This document shows positions 1-10,431 of a DNA stretch of 64,000 bases, piece by piece. The DNA comes from Centroberyx gerrardi (lineage: Eukaryota > Chordata > Actinopteri > Beryciformes > Berycidae): assembly GCF_048128805.1 (NCBI RefSeq), contig NC_135999.1:13287190-13351189 (forward strand), in the 5' to 3' direction. The notes under the pieces are model-generated. The model was not told the origin of the DNA and made no database searches. It saw only the letters and a program-made list of their open reading frames with translations. Both the position numbers and the translations under genes were made by a program. Positions within the stretch are counted from its first letter, which is position 1, and each line of letters opens with the position of its first letter.

Positions 1-259
1 CTAGGTAATAATTTTCTGATAAACAGTCCATTCAGTGACAGAAGTCCATGGTCATCGTTTTCAGAGTTTTTGAGGTTGACTTTGAATTGCCTTTTCACCT
101 TGGCTATTTGATAGCACAGACTACAATAAAGACCAATGGGTCAGTTTTCTGTCTAGTAGCTAGTTATAACCATGCACTCCTTCATTTCCCCCTTACTTTG
201 CTCTGACCACCCTGTTTTCCCTCACTCCATCTCTCCTGTCTCACTTTCTTCCTCTGTAG
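1..259 (+). other. ELMOD2 intron (partial)
   Basis: This is the end of an ELMOD2 intron. A C/T-rich tract (about 200-257) leads into the acceptor AG at 258-259. No coding sequence is seen here. The upstream ELMOD2 exons and promoter must be to the left of the window. Confidence 0.7.
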
Positions 260-2402
260 GTTTTAAGAGATGCTTTGCAAACCAGCAAGGATAATTTGGA
301 GCAGTGTGTGGACCAAGTCATGAAAGAAAAGAGTGTCAAACCCCAGAAAGATCCCATGTAAAGTTACTTCTTATCTGAAATTACTGTTATCTAGAGGTTG
401 CTTATTACCTCCAGTTATTTGATTTCCAAATCATATTCAGTTAAGTGTGATTTTGAATGGTTTGTATTAATTATTTGTTTCATTTCCCTACTTTTCTAGG
501 TTCAAGGAAAGCCTACACCTTTGTCTATTACAGATAACAGGATACAAGAGCCTATACACATCTGTGGAAGACTTGAGAAAGGAAGTCTTCAACTCAGAGA
601 AAGTAGAACATGAGGCCATGCTTTTGAAGGTTTGTGCTCCTTTTTCGGGGTCCATACATTATTAAATGCATTATTAAATAAATTGATGTTAAGGTGTTTA
701 GCCATGATACCCTTCTTTAGAACTGAGTATAAGAAGCTACCACACGCTTACTAAAACAGGTGCTGGAGGGTTATGTTTTACAGTACATCTTTAAGCCTTT
801 ATGGATTTGAAATTTGGCGCTCACCTGTAATACGATGTGAAATAACAGTTGATCGAAAGCTATTTTCCAGGGGCTTTAATAGCATAAACATAGCTTATGA
901 CTAAAAATGACCTACAAGATGGACACTGAGAGCTGTTTACGCTAGATCAAGAGAAATCACATGTATAGTTTTTGTGAAATGAAGAAATGTTATTTGGCTT
1001 AAAGTCATGTTAACCATCTAGTTAATCAGTACAATAAAATTATTTAGATTTGGGTAAGATATTGATTGTGAACCCAAAATGTTATCCACTACTTTAGATA
1101 AAATTATTAGTCATCTTATGTGCACCTCAGCCATCTTCAATACAGTGGCAATGATAGTTACTAACTCTATAGTTGTTGTATTTGTACTCTCAGCTATGGG
1201 ACCTGCTGATGCCAGCAGTCAAACTGGAGTCTAGGGTAACCAAACAGTGGGGAGACATCGGATTCCAAGGAGACGATCCCAAGACTGACTTCAGAGGAAT
1301 GGGCATGTTGGGCCTAATCAATCTTGTGTGAGTGTCTCTGAATGAAGACGATGAGAGATTAGTTACAAAGAAGTACAGATAATATCACTACTGACCATTA
1401 AGCGTGATTTGCCAGAAAATTGTTAAATGAGGAGCAGCAGGAGCCTTTCCACACCCGATCTCTCATAAAAATATCTTTATACATTATTTAATTCATATCA
1501 ATGCACAATAACATTCAGAAATGTAATTATAAAGTTAATATAAGTTGATATAAAGCTTGTAAAGGTTGTCAGCCATTAGGCTATTAAACCATATGTGAAG
1601 TGTGTGATTTCTTTACAGTGAATGATAATTTTACTGTAATGTTTTTGATTTGTTCCAGTTTTTTCAGTGAAAACTACACAGAGGAGGCTCGTCAGGTGTT
1701 GTCCCACGCAAACCATCCCAAACTAGGGTAGGAGACTATTAAACATATGACATCAGCATATTGTTTTCAGTAATATGTGTCATATATTTGGTCTTCATCA
1801 AATAATTGTATTAAATCACCATAGACTTTATTGAAACAGAATCAGATATTTCATGGTTCTCATGGTACACTGTACACTACACAAGTATACTACTCATTTG
1901 AGCTGTACATATTTCAGGTATTCATATGCCATAGTTGGGATCAACTTGACAGAAATGGCCTACAGCCTCTTGAAGAGTGGCGCTTTGAAACCCCATTTCT
2001 ACAATACAATACTGGGGAAACCTGAGCTCCCACAATTTCATCAGCTATACTGTGAGTAGAAATCACTTTATTCTTTATTGTATACCTCAGATTCTTTACA
2101 TCTGCAGGTCTGTTGAAAGTGTGTTGTTTTATTTGTTTCCTCAGAGGACAAACAAGGAGTAAATATTGCAGGAGAAGGAGAAATGTGGTTGGTTGGTGCT
2201 TCTAGAAAAGAGTCCTTAAACCTCCATGTTTGTTCCCCCTGCAGGTTACCTGGCATACGAATTTGATCAGTTCTGGGTGTCAGAGGAGCCAGAAAGCATC
2301 ATGCAGTTCAATCACTACAGAGAGAAGTTCCACAGCAAAGTCAAGGCACAGCTCCAGGACCCTAATGTGTCCCTCACATTGACTGTCCAGCCTAAAAACT
2401 AA
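260..2402 (+). CDS. elmod2: ELMO domain-containing protein 2, 3' part (5' exons outside window)
   Basis: Six coding exons: 260-357, 500-629, 1194-1327, 1659-1727, 1918-2051, 2245-2402, stop TAA 2400-2402. All have AG/GT borders and matching phases. The product is the C-terminal ~240 residues of a protein of ~290; the N-terminus lies left of the window. The ELMO domain is plain: the block GFQGDDPKTDFRGMG in the exon at 1194 carries the arginine (DFRG) known as the catalytic residue of ELMOD GAPs, followed by GLINLV, FFSENYTEEA, YSYAIVGINLTEMAYSLLKS and the C-terminal FNHYREKFH. The family stimulates GTP hydrolysis by ARL2 and ARF proteins and acts at lipid droplets, ER and mitochondria. ELMOD1 is the main alternative, but the neighbour UCP1 and then TBC1D9 match the ELMOD2 locus. 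The C-terminal tail LTVQPKN looks slightly longer than the mammalian one. Confidence 0.93.
630..1193 (+). other. ELMOD2 intron, no other feature seen
   Basis: This 564-bp AT-rich intron lies between the exon ending at 629 and the one starting at 1194. I see no ORF, clear repeat or RNA gene in it. Confidence 0.7.
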
Positions 2403-3305
2403 CTTTATTCAGGAATAATCTCCGACCACTTTCGTCTTGTATGAGCAACCAAGAAGGCACGGTCTGACCAATGCTGCCCAAATGCTGACATCACCAAAAA
2501 AGCAAGCTGGAGCTGGTCGGACCACTGAAGCGTTCCTCAGAAATTCAAATAACTAAACCCTCTTTCATTTTTTTTTGCAATCCATTAGTCACAGTTTGGT
2601 CATCTTTTAGTTTCACAGTGATAGTTAGGGGTTTTACAATAGAGCACAAATGTACCACCCTATACCTCAGAAATGATCATTCCAGTTGTTAACTGTACTA
2701 AATAAAGGGGAAATGAGAACTGCTGCAGAGGATTAATAGTGATTTGGGGTGCTCTAGTGTTTTTTTTTCTTTTTGTAAGGGTTTGTGCACTTTTCAGCAA
2801 GCAGGCAACCAAATTGTTGCAGATGAAGGACAGTAATAAAATGAGCGTTATTGAAAATTGGTGGTTAACTAGGCTTGAATATTATGTAACCTTGTTTTGA
2901 GCTGTCTTGTGTGTATTTATGTAACAATGCCTATTTGTTCTCACAATTGTCCTGCTCAGGAATTTGATATTTATGTCCAGAGTCCAAGGCTATATATATG
3001 ACTGAAATAGGGAATAATTTGCATTTTTTTGATGCTCCATTGTGGTGCCCTTATCTTAAAAATTGTGCATGTTTTAATGTGTTTTTGATACCATTAATTC
3101 CATCTGTATTCTGTAATATAGGTGATGTGGAAATCATAATGGTTGTCTTGCACCCCATTTCACACATTTGTATGTGACCCAAGACTGGTATTTCAGTTTC
3201 TTTCTTCTTTACCTTTTATTTTTATGCTGTGATTTGCTTTTGAGGAGGATTTGTAATAACTAACACATCTTGCTCAAAGTTAATAAATACACATTTTGAT
3301 GCTTT
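2403..3305 (+). other. elmod2: ELMOD2 3' untranslated region
   Basis: This AT-rich stretch follows the ELMOD2 stop. AATAAA occurs at 2701-2706, near 2837, and at 3282-3287. The last is followed by a GT-rich stretch (GTGAGTGTGAGG at about 3310), the usual downstream element, so I take the main end near 3300. The region has no coding potential. The next gene, UCP1, ends on the opposite strand about 70 bp further on. Confidence 0.6.
3282..3287 (+). terminator. ELMOD2 polyadenylation signal
   Basis: Canonical AATAAA with a GT-rich downstream element about 25 nt later. It is the last such signal before the opposing UCP1 3' end. AATAAA at 2701-2706 could serve as an earlier, alternative site. Confidence 0.6.
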
Positions 3306-3374
3306 TATGTGAGTGTGAGGAGGAGAGAGTCCAGGCAAGAGGGATTATCTAAAACAAACAAAGCAAAACAAGCA

Positions 3375-3819
3375 CAGTTTGTGTAAAACATTTTTTTATT
3401 TAGGACTTACATAAATATGCTGTTTTACATTTTGGTAGGGACACCCATATTATTCGGTCATTGTATGTCAGTGTATTGTGCGCTTGCTGAAGCTGCCCTG
3501 AAATTTGGGATTGACAGATTTGGAAGTACAGGTCTTAAAGTGCAAATGGGTGAAAACAACCTGGTGTTCATATCATTCACTCCCACAATATTTGGAATGG
3601 GCTCTATATGACATCATAAATATGAAAAGAGAAATACATTTCTCTTTATGTAGTATCAGTTCAACATATAGTTACATATAAGGTAGACTGTCCATCATTC
3701 CTTTTTGAACAAAGGATTTGCTTCTTTTTCACCACAGGACAAGAAGATTGTTGAACAAAACTGAAATCAATGTGGCTGAGGTATTCCAGTCAAATCGACT
3801 TTTGTTTGAAACAGGAATT
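3375..3819 (-). other. ucp1: UCP1 3' untranslated region
   Basis: This stretch runs from the UCP1 stop (3820-3822) to about 20 nt past the AATAAA of the minus strand at 3395-3400. The short plus-strand ORFs here (3417-3611, 3770-3967) do not resemble any protein and overlap the UTR or last exon. Confidence 0.55.
3395..3400 (-). terminator. UCP1 polyadenylation signal
   Basis: The plus strand reads TTTATT, so the UCP1 strand reads AATAAA. It lies about 420 nt after the UCP1 stop. The minus strand just beyond is rich in T and GT, as expected for a downstream element. Confidence 0.6.
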
Positions 3820-6409
3820 TCAGTTGGTCTCCATCTTCTTCTTGGTGACCATCATGGCCCTCTTGATTTGCTCAAATGACACAAACATCACTACGTTCCA
3901 TGATCCCAACCTCAAAAATGAGGGCACAAATCTGCAAGGAAAACAATGGAAAAAAGAGATTGGTTAGATTACACTGAGTTCTAAAAGTTGACATTTTTAC
4001 CCACGGCATAATGGAATAAATTCAAATATTCTTAAACATTATAGAAGAGAAGATAAAAAGCTGAAACGCGTTGGTGGTAAAGGCTTATTAATATTGTTCA
4101 CTGCAAAAAATGTGCCTTTATTATTTTTTATTTTAACTTTTTTTTTTACATTTTACATGTTATAGTACTAGAGGCCATGATCTATCTCTCTTCATATTCT
4201 TTAACACTGTTGCCCTTTTACATGAGGAAACTGCTTATCAAGCCTTTTTTTGTGTGAGAGAGAGAGACTGTGTGAATGTGCGTGCGCGAGAGACGAAGAC
4301 AAAGAAAGACAGAAAGAGCTTTACCCTTTGTAGAAAGCCGTCGGCCCCTCTTTGGTCAACATGGTCCAGGCACAGTTGATAGCACTCTTGTACTGGCCGG
4401 GTGGTGAGTTCATGTACCGGGTTTTCACCACGTCCACTGGGGAAGCGATCACCGTGGTGACGAAGCCAGCACCAAACGCAGAAACAAAGTGGCAAGGCAG
4501 ATTGTCTGTGGGGAAGAATTTGAAAAGATATTTAATAAAACTGAATCAAGCCATTAAAGAGATAGTAACTAAAAGGCCTTTGTTATTAGCTGAGCAGTAT
4601 AGAAAACCGTATCAGATTGTGTAATCGTGTGAATGGGGCAATATAAATCATTGAGATAAATGTGGTATTAACTGAGTACAGCACTCCGCTGAGAAAATAC
4701 ACCATGTACTGTACCAGTGTGTATTCTGTTATCAGCTACGGTGGATACAAGAGTCAAAGGGGCGAGAGGGTGTGTGGAATTCTGCCCAATCAGCTGTCTC
4801 TCGTTGGGATTGTGTGTCTGTATGTCTGTGTGTGTGTGTTAGAGCAGGCACACATGCATGTACACTCTCACTCACCCGACATCAGGTTGTGTCTAAGGAT
4901 GGCCTCTTTGATAAGGTCATAGGTCACCAGCTCTGTGCAGTTGACCAGCGCGTTTCTTGTGATGTTGGGTAGTGTGCCTGGAGAGTTTAAACAGGAAACA
5001 TTATAACAATAATTGATATGATACTAATGCCTCTAAATACACCTTTAACATTGCCACCAATTAGCATGTGAGGGTGTAAAGCTTTGAAAGTTATCACTGA
5101 ACAGCATCTGCCATATATCAATTAAAATATACAGTGGAAAAGAGCATCTGGGTCTTGTGTTAACTTGAGAAGACGTTTTGTTTTGAATGTCTTGCACATG
5201 GCCATTAATACCCAGAGAATAGCTTCTTTGGAAACATGCGTCTGATCCAAAACCCATGAGATGCCGCACCTTTCCAGAGTCCGCGTAAGCCCTCGTTCTG
5301 GAAGATGTGTTTGTAGGCCTGCATGGTGCCGTTATAGCGGCGAGCCACCCCGTCCAGGTTCACCTGGGCCTGGAATCGAACCTTGACCACATCAGTGGGT
5401 TGAGCGAAGGACACAGCCATGGCCCCCGTGGTGCAGCCAGCCAGGATACGTATGAGTACACCCGCGTCTGAAGGGAGGGGGGGGGGGAGATTAATGAGCA
5501 TTATGTCCTGTCTGGGTCTCAACACAGGAAACTCTTTCTAAAACTTGAAATAGACTCTTGCACTCTGTCTTCTTCATTCCCAATTAAATCTCTTAATCAC
5601 ACATCCTCTATCATACATACATCTTAAATCTTAGGGCATATGTTTATGACAGTGGGGACACCAGTACATAACAGTCTATAAAGCTGTCAGTTTTTTCATA
5701 TGCACCTGTCACCAACAATATTCCAGTGTGCGAAATGCATGTGCATGTACTGTAAAAGCAACCACTTACTCTCTTTGTCACCGGTGTAGAAGTTTTTGAC
5801 GTTGTCGTAGAGGCCGATTCTGATGGAGGCGAAGCACAACTGTCTCTGCAGCCCAGCTATCAGCCCGTTATACAGAGACCTGGGCCCTTCTGTTCGGATC
5901 ATGGTGCTGATTGTCCCAAACACCCCCCTGTAGCGGATGTTTTTGGTCGCCTCCACCGCCTTCTCTCCCTGAATCTGGGGGTCGCAGATTGTAATCAAGG
6001 CTAAGACCAACTTTACTAAGTACAGGACAAACGTGGAAAACTTTAAGACTAAATGGCACACCATTATCCACCATCAGACAGTGTTCCTAAGTAGTATATA
6101 TCCGAAGAGTTATAGAGATATGTAGAGTATCTACAGAAAATCATGACAAAATATTATCAAATGCATTACTGTGAACATGGAGAAAACATGTAGCAAGCAG
6201 CCATCAGCCAGTAGGTCCTGTGATATCGGAGATGAATGAACAAAGGTTTTCTTCTTCCTTTGTCAGCAGAACTGAACAGATACCTGCAGTCTGACTTTAG
6301 CTGTGTCCAGAGGGAATGTGATAAGGTCAGCGATGCAGGCGGCTGCTCCAGCGCTCATCATCTTCACCCCCAGTGGAGGGGGAACGTCCGAGGGTTTGAG
6401 TCCCACCAT
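3820..6409 (-). CDS. ucp1: Mitochondrial uncoupling protein 1 (SLC25A7)
   Basis: Six coding exons on the minus strand: 6284-6409, 5770-5974, 5270-5467, 4876-4977, 4325-4505, 3820-3931; 924 nt, 307 aa, the same length as human UCP1. All borders are GT-AG. The three mitochondrial carrier signatures are [10 protein letters not shown] (exon 1), [10 protein letters not shown] (exon 3) and [10 protein letters not shown] (exon 5), one per carrier repeat, implying six membrane helices in the inner mitochondrial membrane. The end [18 protein letters not shown] is the nucleotide-gated UCP signature. Mammalian UCP1 leaks protons for heat; in fish the role is less clear. The histidine pair of the mammalian matrix loop is replaced by N147 and D149. 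The start [14 protein letters not shown] is the fish UCP1 N-terminus. UCP2/3 are paralogues, but the position between ELMOD2 and TBC1D9 is the UCP1 locus. Confidence 0.96.
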
Positions 6410-6419
6410 GTTTCCTACT

Positions 6420-6732
6420 ACTTGGGGAAAAACTACGCACAGACATGCACACAGACACACAATCAATATGTGTTACTGTGACCTTATCTGTTAAAAAAAA
6501 AACTCCATGTGAACATTAAACTCATATGTGAAGCTTTCATAAATCTGTATAAATTGAGAGCTGAGTGAATAATAATATCTCTTATCAGCTATATTTGCCT
6601 AACTATCAAAGTGTAGATTGATTTATGATTAAAAACATAAAACAGACATGCACTTACATTGCTTGTCTAAAATTTAAGATTCCTTTTGATCCAGGCCAGA
6701 TTGTAATCCATAAAGGGCCCAACTCCAGAGAG
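6420..6732 (-). other. ucp1: UCP1 5' UTR exon, intron and short leader
   Basis: On the minus strand a strong donor GTAAGT lies at 6652-6657, so an untranslated first exon would span about 6658-6730. An acceptor (pyrimidine tract, then AG at 6421-6422) would start exon 2 at 6420, 11 nt before the ATG at 6407-6409. A TATA box lies at the right distance upstream. The splice pair is inferred from sequence only. Confidence 0.5.
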
Positions 6733-6756
6733 AGGAAAGATGCTTCTTCTGCTCTG

Positions 6757-6764
6757 TATTTATA
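6757..6764 (-). promoter_or_regulatory. UCP1 TATA box
   Basis: The minus strand reads TATAAATA. It lies about 30 nt upstream of the predicted non-coding first exon, with a consensus splice donor downstream at 6652-6657, which supports it as the UCP1 core promoter. Confidence 0.55.
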
Positions 6765-8274
6765 TGATTCCTAGCTGAGTTTTTTATGACATCCTCAGAG
6801 AGGCGTTACTGTGTACAGGAGCTTGGGTCAAATCAAAGTCCACTGTCTGTCAGAAAGTCAATGTTCAATTTAGCCCACAGTGGACTGCACAACAAACACT
6901 TTTGAGAAAAGCAACTATTTAACTTCATCATTCTAGAAATGGCCATAAGGACACAAAACCTTTTTTTGTTTTTCCCCAAATGCAACTTCAATATCTTTTA
7001 ATCAAAAGTTTGGTACCACTTGTAAAATGTCCATAACCTATCGTTGTTTGGAATGTGTTTTTTTCATCCCTTCAAATATAAATCAACATAAGTCTCATAT
7101 TCACATTCAGTTTATTAAGTATGGTTTTGGAAATACCAGTGGGTTTCCCCTGTGCTCTGTGTCTGGCACAGACTTCATAAAGTAATTATTTACTTCATTA
7201 CACCAACTGTCTGCGCTCAACAACAGTCATAATACGGTGCCATCAGATAGGTTAGTGGGAGGTTAGTCTTTACTCTTAGCCAATGACAGCAAGCTGATTG
7301 GCTAATAGCCTTATAGCCAAACCTCACATCAGGTTGCCCTTTCAACTCTATACTAGAGCTGTGTTGTATTATCATGTGTCCATTTCTTCTTTAGCTACCA
7401 TCTGTCACTACAGGACACATGGTGGCTAAAATAAGTAGCTGTGATTACTTCACTGCCCCACTGTGCTACATAGTAGATTCCAGCCAATTACAATGTGACT
7501 GCTGTTCAGTTGTGATTTCTAATTGGCAGCCATCACTTTTCACATACTGTATTTGTGAAAGCGGACACTGGTAAAAGAAAATAGTGGGGGGATAAAGCAG
7601 GTGGGAGAGTTGTGACGTGAACTAGTGGCTGAAGTTCATTTTGGAGCAGATAAGAAGAGCCAATTGCGTCACAGCGCGCAACAGCTCGGCTGTTTTGGCC
7701 CCCCATTGCGTAATACCATTCCCCAATACCCACCCACAGAGCTGAGATACTCAAACAATATGAAAGCCATTACAGTGAGATTTTGTGGTTGAGACAATTA
7801 ATATTTAATCATATCAGATCATCTACTCAGCACCTGTACATATAGCCTGAGATATGACTTTAAAATCTTCTTAACCTCATCCTGTTTTCCTCATACTATT
7901 CCAGTCAGTTATAATTAAAAGGACAAAGGGCCGTGTTATAGCCACTTGTGCGAGATATAGTGAAACTTGGCAGGAGAATCAATCATGAAGAATAGGAGGA
8001 TGCTTTCATCCGCGTGTTATATAATCTGTGGAAAGGTTAAAACACAGTGAGGCTGACGACCTAGTGGACTTGTTAAAATGAGATATCAGTACCACTTGAT
8101 TCATCCTGGTCTATTTAGCACACATTGTTTCTGATAAATTAATCATTGCTAGCTTTGCCATCTGTCTGGAAGGGGATGCTTGCACAGAATCCCTATGTTG
8201 AACTGGCAGCAGGGCCAATTCTGAGAGAGAGCTGTGATTGGTCAACCTTGGCCACACCCCCCCGGTGTTTGGCC

Positions 8275-8317
<43 letters not shown>

Positions 8318-9629
8318 AGAGAGGCACTGTGAGTAACTGTGATTTAACACAGTCATCTGTTAAGTCACATGTTGCTGTGTTAACACTGCCAGCTTCACTA
8401 GATTCACACTACACTCTCACTTTGTGAGCTTGGAATTAAGTTTCTATCTGGGTGGAGAGCAGTTCTGAGATACTGAGCATTTAAGACTTGACATACCAGC
8501 AGGCAAAACTGTTATGTACTTTCTATCTTTTTAAATATTTAACCCCAAAAGGTTCTTCTCAAAACAAATTTACAAAGTGCTTTACAGAAACAAGGAAGTA
8601 AAACAGAGATAATCAGACAAGGAAAAACTAAAAGATAAAAGACAAAAATAGAACAGAATAAAGCAGAGACAATACAACAGAAAATAAATGAGAGCAATAA
8701 AACCACAATATGCCAGTAAAATAAAACAATTATAAAAAGGATTTTCTATTAAAGGTTTTAACACCACACAAGCATAAAGTAACATTCAAAGATCATGAAT
8801 GAAGTCAGATAGAAACCGTATAATTCCAAGCTCACAACTTATTTATGACTCTAGTTGCAGCAGGATAGACCAGGATAGAAACCTCAGTTCCACCTTCCAA
8901 CACTGTGAATCAAGTCATGTCTGCTTCACTCTCAGGCAAGGCTGGGAAAATAATTTTCACACATCATATCTTAACTATAAAACAATTGTAAACAGTGATT
9001 TAGCTTTTGGCTCCTAAAAGATAACTGCCTTAAAAAAAAAAAAAGAAAGAAAAAGAGGCAATTAATAGAACAATGCCATTTCTGCACCCATTTCATCATG
9101 GCTGACATAGCTAAAATCCTGTAGCTTGGGCATGAATGATTGGTGGCCTAAATGTCTTCCTCCTTTTCTCCACCAGGTGGGAGTAAATCTCTACTATAAC
9201 TGTACTTGGTCAAAGTGGAAAAACAATGAAAAAGGCTGGAGGCATTGTACTGTGCAGCATAGAATCAATCATACAGTAATTTTAATTAGATGAGGTGGTA
9301 CACAATGCGTCTGAATCCAGAGCATGTACATCTGGACACTTAGAATCAAAACCATTCACATAAGAACAACTTAAAAACAGCAATGTAAAAATGTACTGAG
9401 CAAAAAATGTAAAAACATGTTTTGTTTAAAACAAAAACAAAACAAAAAAAAATAGCCAACTTCTGAGTTGGGAGTGCAGACAACACCAATAGTGTGGTAA
9501 AAGGCAAGCAGAATACATATTAGTGGAACACATATGTTGTAAACGTTTTCCAGATAGAAAGTGCAGGTGCTCCATAAAACAGTATTTCTTTTTAGTGTGA
9601 CATTTTCATTTCTCAGCACACACACCTCC
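6765..9629. other. Intergenic region between TBC1D9 3' end and UCP1 promoter
   Basis: No gene is seen. The part next to UCP1 should hold its upstream control region; inverted CCAAT boxes occur at 7281 (CCAAT) and about 7298 (ATTGG). A GA microsatellite lies at 8284-8312. A stretch at about 8525-8790 starts with AAAGTGCTTTACAG and turns into A-rich AATAAAA-type sequence, which resembles the 3' part of fish LINE/SINE families. A 22-bp segment at 8181-8202 recurs exactly at 10382-10403. Confidence 0.5.
8284..8312. repeat. (GA)n microsatellite
   Basis: About 14 GA units follow a short CA run. The long RERERE-like reading frame across it is only the repeat. Confidence 0.9.
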
Positions 9630-10431
9630 CTTTGACTTCTGGAACATTTATTGGGACTACAGATTTCCGGGGGGAACCTTATCCATCCAGGAACTCATAT
9701 TATGGTATGTGTGTGGAAAAAGAGAGTATGTTCTACCAAAGTGAAATATTGCTTTACAGAGATGTTGAGCTGAATAGTCAATTCACATGCTACCACATGA
9801 AAACTCAGCGTGGTCTTCCACTGAATTTTCACAGCATCGTTTTGTCTTGTTTTTTCCCCCCATAATGTCATCCAGTGAGAGAAACAACAAAAATATTTCT
9901 TGATTAGCAGCAAATCGAACTGTAAAGTAAGGAAGCAATAGTTGACCAGACGTCATGTTAGGTGATCTTAAGTAGACTATCAATATCCCAGTCTGGAACT
10001 GTACTGAATCAGTGGACATTTACATCTACATAGCCTAAGTGTACTAGAGATTACAATATTAACGCCTATGCATAATGTCTTATAAAGTACAGCTACTACA
10101 TGTACACACTGATTTCACTTGAGCAAAACCTTTATATTAATTTCCCGTTCCCTCTTGGATGGACAGAATCTAGTGATTCTAATAATAAAAGTCTTTCACA
10201 TCTGGTAAAATACATTGCTAAGAGCAGTTTTTGTGCACATTCATTCAACTATCATACACATAAATTTTCCAAAGAAGGTCATTCTCTTGTAGAACTCATT
10301 GAGACGTTTTTACACCAATGACTGATTGATAATCCTGTTTCCAGTTTGAAACGGCACACTAAGAGAACAGAAGTCTTTGTATGCACAGAATCCCTATGTT
10401 GAAGTCTCTGTATGAAGTCTTGTTTGAGGCC
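9630..10431 (-). other. tbc1d9: TBC1D9 3' untranslated region
   Basis: This region follows the TBC1D9 stop on the minus strand. TTTATT on the plus strand at 9647-9652 gives AATAAA, followed by a GTGTGTGTGC downstream element, predicting cleavage near 9630 and a 3' UTR of about 800 nt. No coding sequence is seen. Confidence 0.6.
9647..9652 (-). terminator. TBC1D9 polyadenylation signal
   Basis: AATAAA on the minus strand with a GT-rich element about 20 nt downstream. It is the first canonical signal I find after the stop codon at 10432. Confidence 0.6.

Noticed and set aside
3417-3967. Plus-strand ORFs after ELMOD2 as a possible extra gene
   Set aside because: They overlap the UCP1 3' UTR and last exon in antisense and have no motif.
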